Shown: piece by piece, positions 27,741 to 32,292 of the stretch
How the letters are laid out: each line of letters opens with the position of its first letter
Position numbering within the stretch: the stretch's first letter is position 1
From: Planctomycetota bacterium
Lineage (GTDB): Bacteria > Planctomycetota > Phycisphaerae > Sedimentisphaerales > Anaerobacaceae
Direction: 5' to 3'
NCBI GenBank assembly: GCA_025459125.1
Contig: JALORE010000119.1
Span: 1-32,292, forward strand
Length of the DNA: 32,292 nt
The notes under the pieces: model-generated
Database searches by the model: none
Seen by the model: the letters and a program-made list of their open reading frames with translations, nothing else
What the model was told of the DNA's origin: nothing
Position numbers and translations under genes: made by a program

Positions 27741-27857
27741 ATCTCAGAACCCGGCATGTCATTGCGAGGAGCGCAGCGACGAAGCAATCGCAACGCCGCG
27801 GATTGAGATCGCTTCGCTGTGCCCGCAATGACCTGCCGGGCGTGGGGGTTCTGAGAT
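27741..27857. repeat. MITE-like inverted repeat between the M20 and epimerase genes
   Basis: The outer arms ATCTCAGAACCC (27741-27752) and GGGTTCTGAGAT (27846-27857) are perfect. Inside them GGCATGTCATTGCG (27753-27766 region) is mirrored by CGCAATGACCTGCC (about 27825-27838), and GCGACGAAGCAATC by GATCGCTTCGCTG. Nothing is coded. The rest of the 340-base gap (27643-27982) shows no further feature. Confidence 0.75.
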
Positions 27858-27982
27858 AGTTCCTTAACCGATGCGCGCCGCCAGCCGATAACGTACCTGC
27901 AATCAGGGTCGTTCCGGGTCGTCGTCAACATGTACCGAGTGAATGACGAAGGTGTTCCGCGTGACACCCGAGGGTCGAAAGC

Positions 27983-29023
27983 ATGAGCCGAGTCTTGATC
28001 ACGGGGAATCTGGGCTACAGCGGCGTGTGGGTCACCCATATCCTGAAACGCGCCGGTCATCGGACCGTCGGCTTGGACTGCGACTACTACGAATCCAGCC
28101 TCTATGAGAGTGACGATTTCGCCGCGGATTACCAGATTCTCAAGGACCTCCGCGATCTGGAGGAAGCCGATCTCGAAGGCATCGACGTGGTCGTTCATCT
28201 GGCGGCGCTGTCGAACGATGCGATGGGCGAGCTGAACCCTGGCCTGACCGTTCAAATCAACAAGGATGCGACCGTGCGGCTCGCCCGGCTGGCCAGGCAG
28301 CAAGGGGTACAGAAATTCGTGTATGTCTCCCTGTGTGACATCTACGGGATTTCCGACTCCGAGAGTGCAGTGACCGAGGAAGCGCCGGTGATGCCTCTGA
28401 CCGTCTATGCCCAGGCAAAGGTGGCTGCGGAATCCGAGTTGATCCGGCTGCATGAGGACGGCTTCCGGGTGATCATCATGAGGAACGCCACCATGCACGG
28501 TGTATCGCCGAAGCTGCGGCTGGACCTGGTGCTGAACAACCTTGCGGCTTCCGCCTGCCTATACGGCCAGGTGAAGATATCCGGCGACGGCAGTTGCTGG
28601 AGACCGCTGCTGAGCAGTGTGGATTTCGCGCGGGCGGTGTTGCTGTTCCTGGACTACGACGTCCCTCATCTCGTCTACAATGTGGGCGTCAGTAAAGAGA
28701 ACTATCAGGTCCGTACGCTGGGGGAGATGATCAGCACGAGCACGGGCGCACGCCTGGAGATCGATCCGGGCCGGAGAACGGAGGAACGCAGTTGCCGGAT
28801 GGACTTCTCCCGCTTCCAGCGGGAATTCCCCGAGTTCAAGATACGGATGTCCGCACGCGAGAGCATAGTGGGCCTGCTGGCTGCCTACGAACGGTACGGT
28901 CTGACGCCGGAGGATTTCACGGGACCGAAATACTTCCGCATCCGGGCCCTGAAAGACCTGATCACACGCGGCGTGCTCGATGGCAACCTGGCAAGGACAG
29001 GCTGCCACGAACTGTGTCGCTGA
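27983..29023 (+). CDS. NAD-dependent epimerase/dehydratase (extended SDR)
   Basis: The 346-residue protein has the NAD-binding motif GNLGYSG (8-14), VVHLAALSND (70-79), the catalytic Tyr/Lys pair in YAQAK (142-146), and RNATMHGVSP followed by LDLVLNNL. This is the pattern of nucleotide-sugar epimerases/dehydratases acting in surface polysaccharide synthesis. In this family the strand before YG usually reads SSCSVYG with the second Ser catalytic. Here it is SLCDIYG (116-122), so that position is Leu117. The C-terminal end (GLTPEDFTGPKYFRIRALKDLI) is complete. GAGG lies about 9 bases before the ATG. The exact sugar is unknown, and the changed serine makes activity uncertain. Confidence 0.87.
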   Translation: MSRVLITGNLGYSGVWVTHILKRAGHRTVGLDCDYYESSLYESDDFAADYQILKDLRDLEEADLEGIDVVVHLAALSNDAMGELNPGLTVQINKDATVRLARLARQQGVQKFVYVSLCDIYGISDSESAVTEEAPVMPLTVYAQAKVAAESELIRLHEDGFRVIIMRNATMHGVSPKLRLDLVLNNLAASACLYGQVKISGDGSCWRPLLSSVDFARAVLLFLDYDVPHLVYNVGVSKENYQVRTLGEMISTSTGARLEIDPGRRTEERSCRMDFSRFQREFPEFKIRMSARESIVGLLAAYERYGLTPEDFTGPKYFRIRALKDLITRGVLDGNLARTGCHELCR

Positions 29024-29207
29024 CCGGATCGAACCCGAGATCCCCCGGCGGCTGATGGAGCCGGATCACAACCTCAGGAACTTCCTGCCTCGATTATGTG
29101 CTTCTCCTGCGAAGGCACAAGCCCGCTGTCAGCGTAAGCGTATTGTCATTGTTCCCGCAAGGACGGCGAACGCGGACCATCGAGGTGGCGGCCAGAGGGC
29201 GAAAGAC

Positions 29208-30912
29208 ATGAATGGAAGAAACGGTCCCGAAGGGCAGGGGCAGGATCGAGGAGGCCGGCAGAGGCCTGCCTTCCCCTGGATGTTGATTCTCTGGCTTTTT
29301 ATCCTTTTCCTACTCATTGGCCCATGGATTTCCACCTTGTGGCAGGAGAAAGGCACCAAGATCAGCTACAGCACGTTTCGGGGTCGGCTGGAGGCCGGCA
29401 ACGTACGGACGATTACGGTACAGGGCGAGCGGATCGTCGGGCAACTCAAGGAACCGGTCGACGTGAAGACCTCGGATGGGCAGCCGGCCTCGTACACGGA
29501 ATTCATCACCTATCTGCCCCAGTTTGGCGACGACGGGCTCTCTTCCCTGCTGCAGGCGCAGAATGTCGATATCGTCACCCAGCCGGCGCGGGATGCGTCC
29601 CGGCCAGGGGTGATTTTGTCGGGCCTGCTGCCGTTCCTCAGCATCACCGGCTCTGACTTTGTGGAGATGTTCGTCGGAGTGGGCGCGTCGCAGGTCCGCA
29701 CCATGTGCGCCGACGCCAAGAAGATGGCGCCCGTCATCATCTTCATCGACGAGCTGGACTCCATCGGGCGTAAACGCGGCGTGAGCATCGGCGGCGGCCA
29801 GGATGAGCGCGAGCACACCGTGAACCAGCTTCTCTGCGAGATGGATGGCTTTGAACCCAACCAGCACGTGGTGGTGATGGCGGCCACCAACCGCCCGGAC
29901 GTGCTCGATCCCGCGTTGCTGCGTCCCGGCCGCTTCGACCGCCGGATCACCGTGGATTTGCCCACGCTGAGAGATCGGCTGGAGATTCTCAAGATTCACG
30001 CCCGGGACAAACCTCTCTCCGAGAGCGTGGACCTGGAGGCAATCGCCCGGGGGACACCGGGCTTCCGCGGCGCAGACATCGAAAACCTGCTCAATGAGGC
30101 CGCTCTCCTGGCGGCCCGCCGCAGCCGCGACCGGCTGGACCAGAAGGACCTGGACGACGCGATCGACAAGATCCTGATGGGTCCGGAGCGGGAGAACATC
30201 GCCGTCACTCGCGAAGAGCGCTGGCTGGTGGCCTACCACGAGGGCGGCCACGCCGTGGTCGCCGCCCCCCTGCCCAATACCGATCCGATCCACAAGGTCA
30301 CCATCGTGCCGCGCGGGCAGGCCGTGGGCGTCACCCAACAGGTGCCGGAAGGGGAGAAGTACATCTATCCGAAGGAGTACATGCTCAACCGCCTGGCGGT
30401 CATGATGGGGGGACGTGCAGCCGAGCAAATCGTGGAAGGCGTCGTGACCAGCGGCGCCGCAGACGATCTCAAGCAGGCCACCGCCCTGGCCCGGCGGATG
30501 GTCCTGGAATGGGGCATGAGCGAGAGCCTGGGGCAGATGGCCATCGGCGACAATCGGGAGAATGCTCTCCTCGGCTATGGCGGTGCACGGCCGGAGTACA
30601 GCGAGGAGACCGCCCGGGAGATCGAGGAAGAGATCAAGCGAATCCTCAAGGAGTGATCGGGCCGCCGAAGTGCTGACGGGCCACCGTGAGGGGCTCGATC
30701 GCGTCGCCGGCAGCCTGCTGGAGAAGGAGGAGGTGTCCGGCATAGAGGTGCTCGAGTTGCTGGGCGTGGAGAGACCCCGGGCGGCGATACGGGAACCCAT
30801 CCGGCCGTCGATCCCGATCGACGTGGCCGGTATCCTGCGCGAGCCGGACGTCCCCGCCAAAGCGGCGGAAGGGACCGGCCCGGCCGAGCCTTCGCCTGGG
30901 GGAGCCGCTTGA
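29208..30912 (+). pseudogene. ftsH: ftsH-like protease gene, internal deletion and frameshift
   Basis: FtsH is a membrane AAA+ zinc protease. Present here are TM1 (WMLILWLFILFLLIGPWIS), the periplasmic domain, then RPGVILSGLLPF, the start of TM2. This runs straight into LSITGSDFVEMFVGVGAS, which normally follows Walker A by about 20 residues. About 110 residues are missing: the rest of TM2, the linker and Walker A. Walker B (IIFIDELDS), the second region of homology (AATNRPDVLDPALLRPGRFDRR) and the zinc site HEGGH (30237-30251, usually HEAGH) remain. At 30654 a stop follows KRILKE, but the next frame continues DRAAEVLTGHREGLDRV and LLEKEEVSGIEVLELLG to 30912, so a frameshift also splits the end. 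The ATG at 29208 has GAGGG upstream. Confidence 0.88.
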
Positions 30913-30943
30913 TACGCCGGTTCCGGCACGTCGTGAACAGAAC

Positions 30944-30968
30944 AACTGCCACCCGTGAGCGGGCAGTT
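30944..30968. terminator. Hairpin between convergent ftsH remnant and rsmH
   Basis: AACTGCC (30944-30950) pairs with GGCAGTT (30962-30968), with a GC-rich loop that can itself fold. It lies between two convergent genes (88-base gap), the expected place for a shared terminator. No T-run follows on either strand. Confidence 0.4.
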
Positions 30969-31000
30969 CGCGGACTTCTCACCCATTCTCTCCGGGGCCC

Positions 31001-32113
31001 TTATGCTCGTTTGGGCCGGCCGGTGGCACCGATACGGGCCCAGCGGAATTTGGCCGAGGCACTGCGGGGATTGGCGTGGACTTCCTCGCGCTGCGGCACG
31101 ATCACGTCTTCGGCGACGGCTTCGTAAACACCCTGCCGCAGACCGTCGCGGAACGACTGCTTGACGAGACGGTCTTCCCCGCTGTGGAAACTGATGATAC
31201 CGATGCGACCACCGGAACGCAGGCAGTAGGGCGCCACCCGCAGCAGCTCCCGCAAGGCGCCGAGCTCATCGTTGACCAGAATGCGCAAGGCCTGGAAGGT
31301 GCGCGCGGCCGGGTGCAAAGCGTGGGATCTCGCGTCGCGCTGTTGTTGGCGCCAGGTCTTGGGATTCAGGCCCTTGGCCTCGAACACCAGCCGGATGAGC
31401 TGGGCGGTTCGTGTGATCGGCTCGACGGCCCGTCGAGCTACGATGAGGTGGGAGATCTTCTCATGGTCGGGCTCGTCCGCCAATACCCGCAGCGCTTGGG
31501 CCAGGTCCTGCTCGGAGAGACGGTGGAGCAGGTCGGCCCCCGTCTCCTGGAGCCGGTCATCCATGCGCATGTCGAGGGGACCATCGTGTTTGTAGCTCAT
31601 CCCGCGCTGCGGGTTGTCGATCTGCATGCTCGAGACGCCCAGGTCGGCAAAGATGATGTCGAAACCGTCGAGCCGTTCCTGGCGGAGGATTTTGGCCAGG
31701 CCGGCGAAGTTGCTGCGATAGAGGTTCACGTGCACGCCGGCGGCGCCGAGCCGTTGCCGGGTCCGCTCCAGCTCCGCGGCATCGACATCCAGACCGATCA
31801 GTTTTCCCCCGGGACTGATTCGCTGGATGAACTCCAGGGCATGGCCGCCATAGCCGACGGTGCCGTCCACGACGACCTCTCCGGGCCGTGGCGCCAGGCA
31901 CGCCATGACTTCTTCCACCAGGATCGGGACATGCGTGCCGGCGGGCGTGATGCCCTTGGCCCGCAGATGGGCTTCGATCTCCGGGTAGGCGGCGAGATGG
32001 TGCTCTTTGTACTTCTGCGCGTAGCTCTTCGGGTGGGTACCCTGGTAGCGGGGCCGCCGTCGATGCGGCGGAGGCTGCCGCCCGCCTTGATCCGACCGAT
32101 CCTGTTCGTTCAT
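31001..32113 (-). CDS. rsmH: 16S rRNA (cytosine-1402-N4) methyltransferase
   Basis: RsmH (MraW) uses S-adenosylmethionine to methylate C1402 of 16S rRNA at the decoding centre. The SAM-binding motif DGTVGYGGHA (83-92), GLDVDAAEL, FADLGVSSMQIDNPQRGMSY, DMRMD, HPAARTFQALRILVN and IISFHSGEDRLVK are all present, so the enzyme is complete. At 370 residues it has an extra N-terminal basic and polar segment of about 55 residues before THVPILVEEV, where most family members start. The ATG has GGAG 5 bases upstream. In most bacteria rsmH heads the dcw cell-wall cluster; here the downstream neighbour is convergent, so it is alone. Confidence 0.95.
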   Translation of the reverse strand: MNEQDRSDQGGRQPPPHRRRPRYQGTHPKSYAQKYKEHHLAAYPEIEAHLRAKGITPAGTHVPILVEEVMACLAPRPGEVVVDGTVGYGGHALEFIQRISPGGKLIGLDVDAAELERTRQRLGAAGVHVNLYRSNFAGLAKILRQERLDGFDIIFADLGVSSMQIDNPQRGMSYKHDGPLDMRMDDRLQETGADLLHRLSEQDLAQALRVLADEPDHEKISHLIVARRAVEPITRTAQLIRLVFEAKGLNPKTWRQQQRDARSHALHPAARTFQALRILVNDELGALRELLRVAPYCLRSGGRIGIISFHSGEDRLVKQSFRDGLRQGVYEAVAEDVIVPQREEVHANPRSASAKFRWARIGATGRPKRA

Positions 32114-32121
32114 TCCAGCTC

Positions 32122-32243
32122 CATGTGGACTTTTGCATAATGGACGTTGGGCCTGTATTATACCAGGAAATCGATTTCACGATTTCCTGGCTCTATGCTT
32201 TTGGCGGGAGCACTATAACGTCCATTCTGCAAGAGTCCACATG
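32122..32243. repeat. 122-bp palindromic element in the rsmH leader
   Basis: 27-base arms at 32122-32148 and 32217-32243 are inverted copies with 25 of 27 matches. They start CATGTGGAC and end GTCCACATG. The middle has a perfect 11-bp hairpin, CCAGGAAATCG (32163-32173) and CGATTTCCTGG (32180-32190), with a 6-base loop. It has the form of a small non-autonomous mobile element, but no target duplication is clear. Confidence 0.8.
32157..32165 (-). promoter_or_regulatory. Extended -10 promoter for rsmH inside the palindrome
   Basis: The minus strand reads TGGTATAAT here, a perfect -10 with the TGn extension that can replace a -35. No good -35 is seen at 17 bases. The rsmH start codon is about 44 bases downstream. 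Confidence 0.5.
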
Positions 32244-32264
32244 CTTGATACGGGAGGGCGGAAC

Positions 32265-32292
32265 ATGAATCGTGCAACGACGAGGGGCAGTG
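32265..32292 (+). CDS. Start of a plus-strand gene cut by the window edge
   Basis: GGGAGGGCGG ends a few bases before an ATG that opens MNRATTRGS and runs off the window. The strong ribosome-binding site supports a real start, but nine codons are too few to name the product. It is divergent from rsmH across the palindromic element. Confidence 0.4.

Noticed and set aside
29090..29207. Possible tRNA or small RNA between the epimerase gene and ftsH
   Set aside because: Short stems can be drawn but no cloverleaf with a T-loop consensus is present. Part of it resembles a decayed arm of the dispersed repeat.

Overview
The window is GC-rich and densely coded on both strands. It reads as a chromosomal segment of a Gram-negative, probably anaerobic or facultative bacterium. 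My best guess is the phylum Planctomycetota (Phycisphaerae-like). This is an inference from an enlarged SecA, a tetratricopeptide protein, an rsmH that is not in a dcw cluster, a lipoprotein signal, and many intergenic inverted repeats. No rRNA, tRNA, CRISPR array, prophage or transposase gene was seen.

Layout. (1) 1-2786, plus strand: a membrane-anchored ApbE flavin transferase and UDP-glucose 6-dehydrogenase. (2) 2973-8638, minus strand: a complete Rnf ion-pumping ferredoxin:NAD oxidoreductase operon in the order rseC-like, rnfC, rnfD, rnfG, rnfE, rnfA, rnfB. ApbE is the enzyme that attaches FMN to RnfG and RnfD, so regions 1 and 2 are one functional unit on opposite strands. (3) 8730-12539: an M48 metalloprotease lipoprotein converging on a zinc-ribbon membrane protein, then a glyA plus Gfo/Idh-like pair on the minus strand. 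(4) 12725-17553, plus strand: a TPR protein with an internal duplication, ribosomal protein S20 and RNase R. (5) 17554-18808: a repeat and the remains of a CocE/NonD hydrolase. (6) 18809-23701, plus strand: an enlarged SecA, a structured element downstream of it, and a radical SAM protein. (7) 23788-25912: two hypothetical proteins and a PAS-only protein that looks like a sensor kinase without its kinase. (8) 26302-30912, plus strand: an M20 amidohydrolase, an extended SDR epimerase and a broken ftsH. (9) 31001-32292: rsmH on the minus strand, a long palindromic element in its leader, and the first codons of another plus-strand gene.

Two themes stand out. The first is gene decay by internal deletion. 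ftsH has lost its second membrane segment and Walker A and carries a C-terminal frameshift. The CocE hydrolase has two deletions. The PAS protein ends where a kinase should begin. The Gfo/Idh protein has lost its usual catalytic motifs. The second is a rich set of inverted repeats: two related elements on either side of ugd, a repeat that now encodes the N-terminus of RnfB, several MITE-like intergenic elements, a three-way-junction structure after secA, and a 122-bp palindrome carrying a promoter at rsmH. I saw no clear new defence or biosynthetic system; the structured elements and the SecA expansion are the best leads.
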